Below are positions 41,438-50,918 of a stretch of 64,000 bases of DNA, piece by piece. The notes under the pieces are model-generated. The model saw only the letters and a list, made by a program, of their open reading frames with translations. It ran no database searches and was not told the origin of the DNA. Numbering within the stretch: position 1 is the first letter of the stretch; each line of letters opens with the position of its first letter. This stretch comes from Neolewinella antarctica (GTDB lineage Bacteria; Bacteroidota; Bacteroidia; Chitinophagales; Saprospiraceae), in the NCBI RefSeq assembly GCF_011927835.1, contig NZ_JAATJH010000006.1, positions 65,583 to 129,582 on the forward strand. The letters run 5' to 3'. Position numbers and translations under genes: made by a program.

Positions 41438-43882
41438 TTATTCACCGACCCCCGGGTACTGATGTCCTTTTTTGAACAGTCGCGCGTAAGCGAGTGATCC
41501 GGTGTACTGGCCGAGCGCGGTTGCGGAGACGATGCTGGGTGATTGTTGCTCGTCCGCCACGAGGACCGGTACCCGGTCACCCCCGCGCGCCGGAGATGTG
41601 CCGTGCGCTTTTCCGACGGTAGATTTATTTGTAGTGGTCTTTTGCGACTGCGAACTCACCATACCCGCCACGGCGACGGTACTCACCAAGTAGGCCAGTA
41701 AGCTTTCCGCCCCCTGGTTCTTATTCGGGCCGAACTCGGTGAGTCCGTCGTAACAACCGGCCGTTTCTGCGCAGTACAGTAATGCCCCCAAATCATTGTT
41801 GCCATGAAACCAGCTGTAAGCCGTACGAAGCCTCCGCTCGTCCGCGGGCCGGCCGCTGCGTTGAAAGGCTTCCATGTGCAGCAGCACTTCGGCCATAACT
41901 TCCAGTGGCTGCTGGTCGAACTGCTCCGGGGTGGCCCCGCGGTGGCAGGTTTCGTGGCAACCCACCGGGCGCGGCACGCCGTTGATGATCGTGTATTTAG
42001 CTAAGAAGTCCGTGGTCGTGCGGGCAATGGCTCTGACGTGTTTCTTGGGCAGCACGCGCAGGGACCGGTAGAGGGCCAGCGGCATCAGCGCGTTGTCGTA
42101 GGTGAGGTAGGCTTCGAACCATTCCCAGTCGTCGTGGCGATTGTCCTGGTAGTGGTTCAGTAGCCGGTTGACGCTGCGGTCGAGGAGGTCGAGCAGGTTT
42201 TCGTCGTCCCTCGCCCCCAGGTATTCACTCAGGGCGATGATGCCGTAGCTCAGTGTGCGGGGGCTCGTTTTCTGGTCGAGGTAGCTAATGGCCCGCACGA
42301 AGCACTCCTGAGCGAGTTGGCCGAGGTCCTTCCGGGGTGGGGCGGCTACGCACTTGGCCAGGCCCCAGAGGGCGCGGCCGTAGCTGTCCTCACTGCCCTG
42401 CGGTTCGAGGAACTCCCGTCCGTACGACATGAAATTCCGAAAGCTACCGTCCTCGTTCTGCGCGTGAAAGATGTAGGCGAGGTAAATCTCCGTCAGGCTG
42501 ATTAGTGACTTCCGCTGTTGGTGGCTGATCGCTTTGGACCCCAGCGCCAGGCAGGTGAAGAGCAGTGCGCGGCCGTTATCGTCCAGGCAGTAACCTTCAA
42601 AACGGTTCGGCGTGGCGAATTTAGCGTGTTGGATCAGGCCGCAGTCGTCGGTCATGCGGAGGAGGTGCGCCAGGTCTAGGTCCGGTACCACGTCAGAATC
42701 TTTGCCCAACTGTGGATTCAGTTTCGCTGATTCGTAGGCCGTCTTTGCGTCATCAAACGCCTGAATGTATTCCGCGCCGATTTTCGGCCAAAATAAGTGC
42801 TCTCCGTAAGCCAGGGCGGTTGCCCGGATGGTTGCTAACGCCGCTTCGTCGCCGAGTAATTCGAGCAGTTGCTCGGAAAGGTTATCCGAATCGTGAAAGG
42901 GGAACAGGCGACCCCGGCCCTCGGCGAGCAGCTCCGTAGCGTGCCAGAAAGGCGTACTCACCACGGCGGCCCCGGCACCCACGGCGTAGGCCAGCGTACC
43001 GCTGGTAATTTGGGCAACGTTGGGGTAGGGGATGACGTAAACGTCGATCGCCGTCAGGCATTCGAACAAGTACTGCTCAGAAGCAAATTCGCTGATCATG
43101 AGCAGGTTGTCCCGCACGCCGAGTTCGTCGGCCAGTGTGTGCAACCATTCGCGGTATTCTTCGCCGGATTCCCGCACCACGTTTGGGTGGGTTTTACCGA
43201 GGACGACGTAGAGCGTACTGGGGTGTTCGGCCACTACTTCCGGAAGCGCCCGGATGACCGTCTCGATGCCCTTACCCCGGCCCAGCAGACCGAAAGTGAA
43301 GATTACCCGGCGGTCCTGCCAACCGAAGCGTTCGCGCAGCGCCTGGCGCGGCGACGTTTTAATTTCCGGTACCCCGTGCTCGATGACTCTGATCTTGTCC
43401 GGCGAGCAGGCGTAAACATCTTCCAGAAAGGTTCGTGCCATTTCCGACATCACCACCATCACGTCCGCCCGCGAGCACAGTCGCCGCAGTACGGAACGCT
43501 GTCCGTCGCTGGGGTCCTTGAGTACCGTGTGGCAGGTCATCACCATCGGGACTTGTAACCGGCTCGCCAGGTCCAGTAGGTAGTTGCCGTCCGGCCCGCC
43601 GAAGATGCCGTATTCGTGTTGTACGACCAGCAAATCAAAACCGCCTTCGTTGAGGTAGTCCGCCAGTGCGGCGTAAGCCGCCCGCTCGTCGCGGGGCAGG
43701 GTGCGGGTTACTTCTTTTGGGTACGCGTGCTGCTGCCCCGCGTCTTCAATCGCAACGATTTCGGCGAACTCCGAAATATCTTCCCCCGGTAAGTTCGCGA
43801 GAATCGCCCGGGCGAGGGAGTTAGTAAAGGTGGCAATGCCACAGGCTTTGGGGGGATAATTCCCGAGGATGGCGATTCTCAT
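41438..43882 (-). CDS. GT4 glycosyltransferase with C-terminal alpha/alpha-toroid-like domain
   Basis: From the ATG at 43882 the protein is 814 residues. Residues 1-370 are a GT-B glycosyltransferase: AILGNYPPKACGIATFTNSL, RRVIFTFGLLGRGKGIETVI (donor-binding), DVYVIPYPNVAQITSGTLAY and a Glu-containing end of the donor site. Residues 400-740 are helical repeats (ALWGLAKCVAAPPRKDLGQL, YLTYDNALMPLALYRSLRVL, WFHGNNDLGALLYCAETAGC) like an alpha/alpha toroid, so transfer and trimming or binding may be combined. The start at 43948 is less likely. It is co-oriented with the GH130 gene. Acceptor unknown; a mannose polymer is plausible. Confidence 0.85.
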   Translation of the reverse strand: MRIAILGNYPPKACGIATFTNSLARAILANLPGEDISEFAEIVAIEDAGQQHAYPKEVTRTLPRDERAAYAALADYLNEGGFDLLVVQHEYGIFGGPDGNYLLDLASRLQVPMVMTCHTVLKDPSDGQRSVLRRLCSRADVMVVMSEMARTFLEDVYACSPDKIRVIEHGVPEIKTSPRQALRERFGWQDRRVIFTFGLLGRGKGIETVIRALPEVVAEHPSTLYVVLGKTHPNVVRESGEEYREWLHTLADELGVRDNLLMISEFASEQYLFECLTAIDVYVIPYPNVAQITSGTLAYAVGAGAAVVSTPFWHATELLAEGRGRLFPFHDSDNLSEQLLELLGDEAALATIRATALAYGEHLFWPKIGAEYIQAFDDAKTAYESAKLNPQLGKDSDVVPDLDLAHLLRMTDDCGLIQHAKFATPNRFEGYCLDDNGRALLFTCLALGSKAISHQQRKSLISLTEIYLAYIFHAQNEDGSFRNFMSYGREFLEPQGSEDSYGRALWGLAKCVAAPPRKDLGQLAQECFVRAISYLDQKTSPRTLSYGIIALSEYLGARDDENLLDLLDRSVNRLLNHYQDNRHDDWEWFEAYLTYDNALMPLALYRSLRVLPKKHVRAIARTTTDFLAKYTIINGVPRPVGCHETCHRGATPEQFDQQPLEVMAEVLLHMEAFQRSGRPADERRLRTAYSWFHGNNDLGALLYCAETAGCYDGLTEFGPNKNQGAESLLAYLVSTVAVAGMVSSQSQKTTTNKSTVGKAHGTSPARGGDRVPVLVADEQQSPSIVSATALGQYTGSLAYARLFKKGHQYPGVGE

Positions 43883-44206
43883 TGTCAGGTTGTTGCTAAG
43901 ACTAAAAATAGTATAAAAACTACACAAAATCGACTGCCCCCGCGTCAACGAAATGTATAAATTATAACCACCCGAAATGTCATCTGTTCAGACCACGCCT
44001 TGTTAGCAACCACACATTAACCGATAAACACCGTCACCCACCGGCAAGGCTCGAGAAAGTACTATTTGGAGTAGTGTCTCGAAGCTGATTGCGGGTTGGT
44101 GGGAGAATGAGTAAATCGCTCGCCAACTATTACTCACGGGCTGGATTAGGTTAAAGAGTAAAGACCTCAGACCAAAGACCAAAGACCTGGGTTCCAGCCC
44201 CCAGCC
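43883..44206. other. Intergenic spacer with AGACCAAAGACC repeat
   Basis: The spacer between the M1 peptidase stop and the GT4 start holds a short AGACCAAAGACCAAAGACC tract at about 44172-44190 and otherwise nothing. The GT4 promoter must lie in the AT-rich part near 43890-43960. Confidence 0.4.
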
Positions 44207-47200
44207 CTAAAGAATCCCATCCACCCATTTCCAAGGCAACCACCCGTCTAACTGTAGCCGCACGCTAAGTCCTGACAACAACCCGCCCCGTTGGTCCAGT
44301 AGATTTCTTGTGTCCGGGTCCGCAACCAGGGGCAAAAATACACCCACCCGATTATCCAATAACGTTAGGGAGGCTCCGCCTACCCAGCTAAATCTCCCCG
44401 TAGCAGGGTCGGAACTTAACGCACGAAAGCCATAGTAGCCCGCGTCGAGAAATACACCGAGCGGGATCGGAAGCTTGCCGAACGGCAGGTCGACGTCCAG
44501 GTTAGTCGCCACCATGTAGTTGTTGCTCTTGAACGCCGGGAATTGAGAGCTGATCGGGGCCCGGAAGCCGCCCTGCCGCCGCCCGAGTTGCTGGTCCGCC
44601 CAGTCGTTCTGGTCGGGGTTGACGTTGCGGCCCAGGTAGAGCCCGTCGCGCCGGTAGTCACTGTCGGCATTGTCGACGAGGGAAAGGGCGGATTCGGGGT
44701 AGAAAGCGCGGTCGCGCAGCTCGTTCTGGATGAAATAGGCGCAGAAAACGCGGTACCGGAAGAAGTTACCCGCCTCGTACTGGAAGGCGCCTTCCACCGT
44801 CCCGTCGAGCCGCAAATGACTGGCTTCGAAAGCTTCCGACTGGCCGTCGTCCCGGTTTTTGTACTCCAGCGTCAATGCGTAGGCGAACGGGTTGATCTCT
44901 CGCTCAGTACGGCTCTCGAAGCCCAGGCGGATGAATAAATTAGCTTCGTCCCGCGTGCCCACTATTTGCGTGACGGTGTCGATGCGGGCAAACGCAGGGC
45001 GGTTTTTGTTGAGGTAAATGCCCTGGATAAAGGCTTTGGTTTTGCGTTCGGTGATCGGTGGATTATCGAAGTAAAATTCCACTTTGGCCGCCGTGCGCGC
45101 GTAACCGTAAGCCTCGTCCGTGCGTGCCAGGGTGAAGTCGCTCCACCGCTGCGTGCCAGCACTGAGCATCACTTGCCGAACGCCGCTGAAGGGACGTAGC
45201 AGCCGGTAGCGCGCGCCACCGAATCCGTTCACTTCACCGCTTGAAAAGCCGTAGAGTGGGGCAATCATCCATTCGAAAGGCTGCGGCAATAACGTCCGGT
45301 TGTGGAGGGCGACACCGGCCTGAAAACCGTCGTGGATGTTGTAGCCGAGCAGGGGTAGCGCGAAGAGCGGCAGTTTCTCCGCATCCCCCGTTCCGATGCC
45401 GAAGCGGAACACGGGTTTGCGCGTGCCGGATGCGTTGTTGTGCGCGTATAAATCGAGCGGGTTGGCGGCTTCCGGGAGGGTAGCTTTCGTCCCTTCGCCC
45501 CCGTCCGCTTGCTTCTCCGGTATTTCCCCCGGCACCTGCGTCCGCGCCAATTTAGTGCCATCCCCTAGTTCGATTTGCGCGGTCGCGGGTGCCGGGCGGT
45601 CGCCGGAATGAGCGAGGTTAATTTGGCCGTTCCGCACGGAATTCACCTTCCAGTCGGACGTCTTGGTCGTCAGCATGGCGTCGGCCAGCCAGGGAGAAAT
45701 CTCGCTACCCAGCTCGGCTTCCATCACCCGGAAAAAGTCATCTGGCTGCGGGTGTTTGAACCGCCACTGGCGGTAGTATTTCCGCATGGCCGCGTCCACC
45801 TTGTCGGCGCCGACGAAGGCTTCCAGTTCACTGAGCGCCATGGCCGGTTTGCTGTAAGCCTGGATCCAGTAATTCCACTGGCTGAGCGAATCCGCGTTGG
45901 TATTCGGAGCCTGATCGCGACCTTGCCGGGCCAGGTACCGATAACCCGTCCGGCCGAGGTCGAGCGAGCCGATGAACGGGACGTTGGTCTGCTCTTTTTC
46001 GTAATACGTATCCATGTACCGCCCCTCGTAGTAGGAGTTCAGGCCTTCGTCCATCCACGGGCTATCTCGCTCGTTGCTGCCCAGGATGCCGTAGAACCAG
46101 TTGTGGCCAACTTCGTGGGTGAGCACCTCGTCCAGGGAACGCGCGGAATAACTCAAACCGATAACGGTAATCATCGGGTACTCCATGCCGCCGCCCGCGG
46201 AAAGCGCCGACTGCACGCCGGTGACTTGCGGGTACGGATAAGTACCTACCTTGTCGGAATAGAAGCGGACCGCCCGTTTCAGGTACTCCGTGCTCCGCGC
46301 CCAGAGCGCCGCTTCCGTCTCGGTGTACATGGACCAAACGTTGATTGGCTCCGGTGCTCCCGCTAGTTGTAAAGTGTCGTGCAGGACTTTGAACCGCTTG
46401 TCCGCAAACCACGCAAAATCGTGGACCCGCTCGGCGGTGAAGGTGATGGTTTTCGTGCTCGCTGAAGAGGCTGGAAAAGGTTCTTCGCCGGTGCCGACGG
46501 TGACGGCGCGGGTAACTAAATTCTTGCGATTCGTAGCTGCTTTTTCGAGTAGCCACTCCCGCTCTGAGGCCTCTTCGAGGATACCCGTCGCGCCCACGAC
46601 GTAGTTTTCCGGGAGGGTGATCGCCACTTTGAACGAGCCGAACTCGCTATAAAATTCCCCCTGGTCGAGGTAAGGCATGGCGTGCCAACCGTCGGTATCG
46701 TACACGGCCGGTTTGGGGTACCACTGTGTGACCTGGTAGCTTTCCCCCACGTGCCCGAGGCGGGAGTAGCTATTTGGAACGTCCACCCGGAAGGGCGTGC
46801 GGATGGTGATCGTGCCGCCCGGTGCCAGGGGTTCCGGGAGCGTCAGGTAGACGATGTCGGGGTGGCTAGCGTCGGCCTGGTGGCGTGCTGGGTTCCCGTC
46901 AACGGTAAAGTTGAGGCCATCTAGCTCCCCCCAGTTGTCCGAATCATCGAAGTAGAATTCCGTATCCCCGTTCCGCAGCTTCTGCTTGGCGAACGCCGTG
47001 GTAGTGCTGCTGAATGCGTTTGGCCAGACGTGAAAGGGGATGCGCGTTAGTTGGTCCGGGGAGTTATTTGTGTAGCCCAGCGTGAGCTGCCCTAGTAACT
47101 CATGGGTTCGGTCGTTCAGGCTAACGGAAATGTCGTAGTCTACTTCCTGCTGGAAGTACTCCTGGGCGGGGAGCAGGCTGGTGCAGCAGAAGAGGGAGAG

Positions 47201-47218
47201 GAGGAGGAGTGACCGCAT
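44207..47218 (-). CDS. M1 aminopeptidase fused to an outer-membrane-type barrel
   Basis: From the ATG at 47218 the 1003-residue protein has a Sec signal (MRSLLLLSLFCCTSLLPAQ). Residues 20-535 are an M1 peptidase: SAGGGMEYPM (GAMEN equivalent) and HEVGHNWFYG (His368, Glu369, His372) with Glu391 in WMDEGLNSYY completing HExxH-x18-E. Residues about 625-1003 alternate as beta strands (FRFGIGTGDAEKLPLFALPL ... LSGLSVRLQLDGW), resembling a surface-antigen barrel, so the peptidase may be held at the outer membrane. Residues near 545-570 (APATAQIELGDGTKLARTQV) are encoded by an inverted pair of family D repeats, in frame. Cleaves N-terminal residues from peptides. Confidence 0.9.
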   Translation of the reverse strand: MRSLLLLSLFCCTSLLPAQEYFQQEVDYDISVSLNDRTHELLGQLTLGYTNNSPDQLTRIPFHVWPNAFSSTTTAFAKQKLRNGDTEFYFDDSDNWGELDGLNFTVDGNPARHQADASHPDIVYLTLPEPLAPGGTITIRTPFRVDVPNSYSRLGHVGESYQVTQWYPKPAVYDTDGWHAMPYLDQGEFYSEFGSFKVAITLPENYVVGATGILEEASEREWLLEKAATNRKNLVTRAVTVGTGEEPFPASSASTKTITFTAERVHDFAWFADKRFKVLHDTLQLAGAPEPINVWSMYTETEAALWARSTEYLKRAVRFYSDKVGTYPYPQVTGVQSALSAGGGMEYPMITVIGLSYSARSLDEVLTHEVGHNWFYGILGSNERDSPWMDEGLNSYYEGRYMDTYYEKEQTNVPFIGSLDLGRTGYRYLARQGRDQAPNTNADSLSQWNYWIQAYSKPAMALSELEAFVGADKVDAAMRKYYRQWRFKHPQPDDFFRVMEAELGSEISPWLADAMLTTKTSDWKVNSVRNGQINLAHSGDRPAPATAQIELGDGTKLARTQVPGEIPEKQADGGEGTKATLPEAANPLDLYAHNNASGTRKPVFRFGIGTGDAEKLPLFALPLLGYNIHDGFQAGVALHNRTLLPQPFEWMIAPLYGFSSGEVNGFGGARYRLLRPFSGVRQVMLSAGTQRWSDFTLARTDEAYGYARTAAKVEFYFDNPPITERKTKAFIQGIYLNKNRPAFARIDTVTQIVGTRDEANLFIRLGFESRTEREINPFAYALTLEYKNRDDGQSEAFEASHLRLDGTVEGAFQYEAGNFFRYRVFCAYFIQNELRDRAFYPESALSLVDNADSDYRRDGLYLGRNVNPDQNDWADQQLGRRQGGFRAPISSQFPAFKSNNYMVATNLDVDLPFGKLPIPLGVFLDAGYYGFRALSSDPATGRFSWVGGASLTLLDNRVGVFLPLVADPDTRNLLDQRGGLLSGLSVRLQLDGWLPWKWVDGIL
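45528..45596. repeat. Family D inverted pair inside the M1 peptidase gene
   Basis: CCCGGCACCTGCGTCCGCGC at 45528 faces GCGCGGTCGCGGGTGCCGGG at 45577, with a 29-nt centre. The full hairpin is translated in frame as part of a linker between the peptidase and barrel domains. Confidence 0.85.
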
Positions 47219-47239
47219 CGGGGATGGTTTTGGGCGGGG

Positions 47240-47247
47240 CAAAAGTA
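47240..47247 (-). promoter_or_regulatory. Possible -7 element (TACTTTTG) for the M1 gene
   Basis: On the minus strand TACTTTTG matches TAnnTTTG and sits 22 bp before the ATG, implying a very short leader. No matching -33 TTG is seen. Confidence 0.3.
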
Positions 47248-47404
47248 AGGCGGCGGACGAGTAGTGTCGCTACGTGGTTAACCTGCGTTAATCAAGGTTA
47301 AGCCATCCAACTAAATCGGCTCCGCGTTCGTCTATTAACTACGGAACCAAACGAATTCAATTCGGGTCCGCTTTCCATTTTAACAGCGCATCAAAATTAC
47401 TTAC

Positions 47405-48931
47405 GTGAAAAAGATTCTCTTTATCCTGCTGGCCGCCATCGTTGGTGGGCTGGCCGCCCTCGGCGGGGCGCAATTTCTCGGCCTCAACCAGACCGTCAAG
47501 TACGTTGACGTCCCCGCCAACCAAAAAACTAATTTCGCCCGTTACGCCGATACTTCTACGTCGACGGGTGCCGTCGCTCCGAACGCCGGTTTTTCCGTAG
47601 CCGCCGAGAAAACGCTCCCGGCCGTCGTGCACATCAAGGCCAGTAAGCGCGCAACCGCCGGCCGTAGTGGCGGTAATCCGCACGAAGGCATCGACCCTCG
47701 GCTCATTCCGCCCGGTCTGCGCGACCTATTCGGTAACCCCGGTGGCGAGCGTGGTGGTGAAGAAAGACTGCAGCGGGGCTCCGGCTCCGGCGTCATCATC
47801 AGCGCCGACGGCTACATCGTCACGAATAACCACGTCGTGGAGGGGGCGGAGAACTTGGAAGTCGACCTCAACGATCAGCAAACCTACCAGGCTGAAGTGA
47901 TCGGCGTGGACCCTACGACGGACATCGCCCTCATCAAGATCGACGCGAAAAACCTACCCACCGTGCAGTTCGCCGACAGCGACCTGCTCAAAGTGGGCGA
48001 CTGGGTCGTTGCCGTCGGTAATCCCTTCAGCCTGACGAGCACGGTTACCGCTGGCATCGTTTCCGCTAAAGGCCGGAGCATCGACATCGTCCGCCGTAGC
48101 GGTGGCGAGTTGGCCATCGAGTCTTTCATCCAGACGGATGCCGTCGTTAACCCGGGTAATTCCGGTGGCGCGCTCGTCGACATCAACGGCAATCTGGTGG
48201 GGATCAATACGGCCATTTCCAGCCCAACCGGTGTTTTTGCCGGGTACAGTTTTGCCGTGCCTTCCGCTATCGTCAAAAAAGTGACCGAGGACCTGCGCGA
48301 ATTTGGCGTCGTTCAACGTGGGTTGCTGGGTGCGCGCATCCAGGAGCTAAATACTGCTTTTGCTAAGGAGCGCGGCATCGACCGCGACAACGGCGTCTAC
48401 GTAAGTGAAGTTACCGAAGGAAGTGCCGCCAAAGAGGCGGGGCTCCGGGAAGGGGACGTCATCCTGAGTGTCGATGGCATTAGTACCCTCCGCAATAGTG
48501 AACTCCTGGAACAACTCGGCCGCCGCCGACCCGGCGACGAAGTCACGCTGAGCTACGAACGCGCCGGCCGCGCGCTGACCACCGTTGCACGCCTGAAGAA
48601 TACGGACGGCGGCTCGGGCGTAGTGGCCGTAGCCCAGAAACCCGCGTCCACGACTAAGTTCGGGGCGAGCTTTTATGAACTTAACGAAAGTCAGTCCAAC
48701 GATTTTGGCCTCGACGGTGGCGTTGTGATCAGAGACCTGAGCGGTGGATTACTTTCCGAACAGACCCGCATCCGGCCGACGTTCATTATCACTAAAGTTA
48801 ACGGTACCGTCGTCGGTAGTGTCGAGAAGCTTACCAGTTTGCTCGACCGGGCTACCGGCGCCGTATCGCTGGAGGGTGTTTACCCCGAAGACCCCGACCG
48901 CGTTGTTCGCTACGCTTTCGTGGTTGAGTAG
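47405..48931 (+). CDS. HtrA/Deg family periplasmic serine protease
   Basis: The 508-residue protein starts at a GTG (MKKILFILLAAIVGGLAALG), giving an N-terminal signal or anchor. The S1C domain has the triad His143 (IVTNNHVVEG), Asp173 (TTDIALIKID) and Ser253 (VVNPGNSGGALVD). A PDZ domain follows (GLLGARIQELNTAFAKERGI ... GLREGDVILSVDG), then a second, more divergent one (FGLDGGVVIRDLSGG ... TKVNGTVVGS). Residues 100-126 are a Gly/Arg-rich flexible loop. It degrades or chaperones misfolded envelope proteins under heat and oxidative stress. Confidence 0.95.
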   Translation: MKKILFILLAAIVGGLAALGGAQFLGLNQTVKYVDVPANQKTNFARYADTSTSTGAVAPNAGFSVAAEKTLPAVVHIKASKRATAGRSGGNPHEGIDPRLIPPGLRDLFGNPGGERGGEERLQRGSGSGVIISADGYIVTNNHVVEGAENLEVDLNDQQTYQAEVIGVDPTTDIALIKIDAKNLPTVQFADSDLLKVGDWVVAVGNPFSLTSTVTAGIVSAKGRSIDIVRRSGGELAIESFIQTDAVVNPGNSGGALVDINGNLVGINTAISSPTGVFAGYSFAVPSAIVKKVTEDLREFGVVQRGLLGARIQELNTAFAKERGIDRDNGVYVSEVTEGSAAKEAGLREGDVILSVDGISTLRNSELLEQLGRRRPGDEVTLSYERAGRALTTVARLKNTDGGSGVVAVAQKPASTTKFGASFYELNESQSNDFGLDGGVVIRDLSGGLLSEQTRIRPTFIITKVNGTVVGSVEKLTSLLDRATGAVSLEGVYPEDPDRVVRYAFVVE

Positions 48932-49053
48932 AACTTTGTAAGCCTCTCCGTTCAATGACTGTTCTCCGTTGTGGAGGTGGCCGGCGTTGGTCGTTGAGCA
49001 GGGGGCGAGCTTATCCATTAATTTACATCTACCGTAGCAAATAATTTAGCGCT

Positions 49054-49530
49054 ATGAAAAGCTTATTTCTAATTTTATCCATATTCGTTACAAGTATGAC
49101 AAACGCACAGACGAACTCTACACAACGACCGATCCTTACGGACGTAATGGTCAATAAAATAATGCAAGCCGCACACGCCGAAGCTGAGAAGGACGGCCTG
49201 TTAGTCACCATCACCGTGGTCGATAGATCGGGGCAGACGCTTGCCGTACTGCGCCATCACGATGCCGGAGTACACACGTTACGTTCCAGTTATAAAAAAG
49301 CTTACACGGCCTGCTCTCAAAAACGTGAAACGGCCGAAATAGCCCAGGGAATTAAAGACGGGTCCATTTCAAAAGAATTCCCCTCCTTAGCTGAAGACAT
49401 AATTGCCATGGATGGAGGAGTTCCTATCGTCGTCGACGGCGTAGTCGTTGGTGGCATCGGAGTCGGTGGGGCTAAGGGTAGTGAAGATATTCGTATTGCT
49501 AAAGCCGGATTGGAGACGCTCAAACAGTAG
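49054..49530 (+). CDS. Secreted HbpS/GlcG-like (DUF336) heme-binding family protein
   Basis: The 158-residue protein has a Sec signal ([19 protein letters not shown]) and the GlcG/HbpS fold: [40 protein letters not shown] and [20 protein letters not shown], ending with [20 protein letters not shown] and a final helix. Exported members bind heme or act in redox sensing; others are cofactors of oxidases. No partner lies adjacent, so the role is open. The upstream spacer is AT-rich. Confidence 0.85.
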   Translation: MKSLFLILSIFVTSMTNAQTNSTQRPILTDVMVNKIMQAAHAEAEKDGLLVTITVVDRSGQTLAVLRHHDAGVHTLRSSYKKAYTACSQKRETAEIAQGIKDGSISKEFPSLAEDIIAMDGGVPIVVDGVVVGGIGVGGAKGSEDIRIAKAGLETLKQ

Positions 49531-49693
49531 TGTAGCGGATTAGACCTGGGAACGCCAGGACTGCTTAATTTCCCATTGCGTTGAGAGCTGGTAGAATACT
49601 TAGTGTGCGACCTGCGGATATTTGCGTCTGCGCACTATACTCCTGCCGATTATCGAGTGTGTGAGCGGATTCAGATGGGTTCCAGAACAACTA

Positions 49694-49701
49694 TACATTT
49701 G
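49694..49701 (+). promoter_or_regulatory. Possible -7 element (TACATTTG) for the DUF2141 gene
   Basis: TACATTTG is an exact TAnnTTTG match 23 bp before the start codon. A weak TTC-containing -33 region lies about 20 bp upstream. Confidence 0.4.
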
Positions 49702-49723
49702 TAGTCTACGTACCTAGTCCACC

Positions 49724-50194
49724 ATGCGCAACCTGTTTCTATCTCTGAGTTTCTTGCTGTGCTGCACGGCGATGTCCGGGGCACACCGTGAACGCGTCAA
49801 CCCGGCTGCTGACCCTCCCACTACGCGCACCATCCACCTCAGGGTGTCCAATGTAAAAGTGGCCCGGGGCATGATCTGGGTGGGTATTTACGAGGGAGAC
49901 CACGACTTTATGGACCGGGAAAAGGCCCGCATCATCGGCGTCAACGTTGAAGCGGCCGGTGATAATTATCTGGAGCTACCGGACATGGTGGTGAATCAAG
50001 AATACGCGCTGGCCGTGTTTCACGACGTGGACAACGACGGAGACATGAATCGCAACTGGCTGGGGTTGCCGAGTGAGCCGTGGGCGTTTACGGGGGAGGC
50101 AAAGACCAGACTCCGGTTGCCTACTTTCAGCGAGGTAAAATTCCGGGTTACGGAAAGCTTGGGCTTGACTTCTTTGAGCCTGAGAATGTATTAG
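49724..50194 (+). CDS. Secreted DUF2141 protein
   Basis: The 156-residue protein has a Sec signal (MRNLFLSLSFLLCCTAMSGA). The DUF2141 signature is complete: IHLRVSNVKVARGMIWVGIY, NYLELPDMVVNQEYALAVFH, DVDNDGDMNRNWLGLPSEPW and GEAKTRLRLPTFSEVKF. The DxDxDGxxxxNxxGxPxE motif probably binds calcium. These small beta-sandwich proteins are exported and of unknown role. A good terminator follows. Confidence 0.9.
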   Translation: MRNLFLSLSFLLCCTAMSGAHRERVNPAADPPTTRTIHLRVSNVKVARGMIWVGIYEGDHDFMDREKARIIGVNVEAAGDNYLELPDMVVNQEYALAVFHDVDNDGDMNRNWLGLPSEPWAFTGEAKTRLRLPTFSEVKFRVTESLGLTSLSLRMY

Positions 50195-50217
50195 TGCCGT
50201 CGCAAACGGACACAATC

Positions 50218-50258
50218 AAAAAGCCGGCAACCAATCGTGAGATTGGCTGCCGGCTTTC
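50218..50258 (+). terminator. Rho-independent terminator of the DUF2141 gene
   Basis: AAAGCCGGCAACCAATC pairs with GATTGGCTGCCGGCTTT around GTGA, one bulge aside, followed by CAAGTTTTA. Confidence 0.85.
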
Positions 50259-50384
50259 AAGTTTTAGGGTCAGTTATTTAGCTGATGGATTTCCGAAGCG
50301 TTTGACCACTTCCGGGTTACCCTTCCGTCAATAATCGGGAGGCATGACTGGAGGAGTTTACCAAATTCGTAACTAACCAGGAAA

Positions 50385-50918
50385 CTACTTCCGGGGCGAG
50401 GTGCCGGCGTACTCGTAGTTCACCTCGCGCTCCGTGATGGGGTCACCACCCGACGTGAAGGCATGCTTGATGCGGCCGACGAAGAGTAGGTGATCACCGT
50501 CGGTGGTCAGGGCGTCTTCGAGCGTACATTCCAGCGTGGCGACGCCGCAGTCGAGGAGGGGCGCACCGGTTTTGCCTTCTTTGTAGGAGACTCCGTTCAC
50601 CTTGTTGTCGGAATAGTCGACTTTACTGTCCTCAGCAAATTTTTTGATGAGTTCCTTCTCGTCCTTACCGATGACGGTGAGGGAAAAGACCTGGCTTTTC
50701 TGGATCGTCTCGTTCAGGTCACTGTCCTTTTGGATCGCGACGGTGATCAGGGGCGGCTCGAAACTGGACTGCGTGGCCCAGCTGACGGTGCCGGCGCTGA
50801 CCCAGTCTTCTTTGCGCGTTTTCAGGTCGGAGGCGTCGGCCCGGGTGGCTAAGATATAGTAGCCGTAGGAGAGTTGGTGGAGTGCCTTGTTGAGGGTTTC
50901 TTTAGCTTGGTCGGCCAT
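50385..50918 (-). CDS. Flavin reductase-like domain protein
   Basis: From the ATG at 50918 (MADQAKETLNKALHQLSYGY) the 177-residue protein follows the flavin reductase-like FMN-binding split barrel: YILATRADASDL, WVSAGTVSWATQSSFEPPLI, TVAIQKDSDLNETIQKSQVF and CGVATLECTLEDALTTDGDH. It probably reduces FMN with NAD(P)H, or binds FMN, in the cytoplasm. The frame upstream to 50960 is not conserved-looking. Confidence 0.88.
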   Translation of the reverse strand: MADQAKETLNKALHQLSYGYYILATRADASDLKTRKEDWVSAGTVSWATQSSFEPPLITVAIQKDSDLNETIQKSQVFSLTVIGKDEKELIKKFAEDSKVDYSDNKVNGVSYKEGKTGAPLLDCGVATLECTLEDALTTDGDHLLFVGRIKHAFTSGGDPITEREVNYEYAGTSPRK

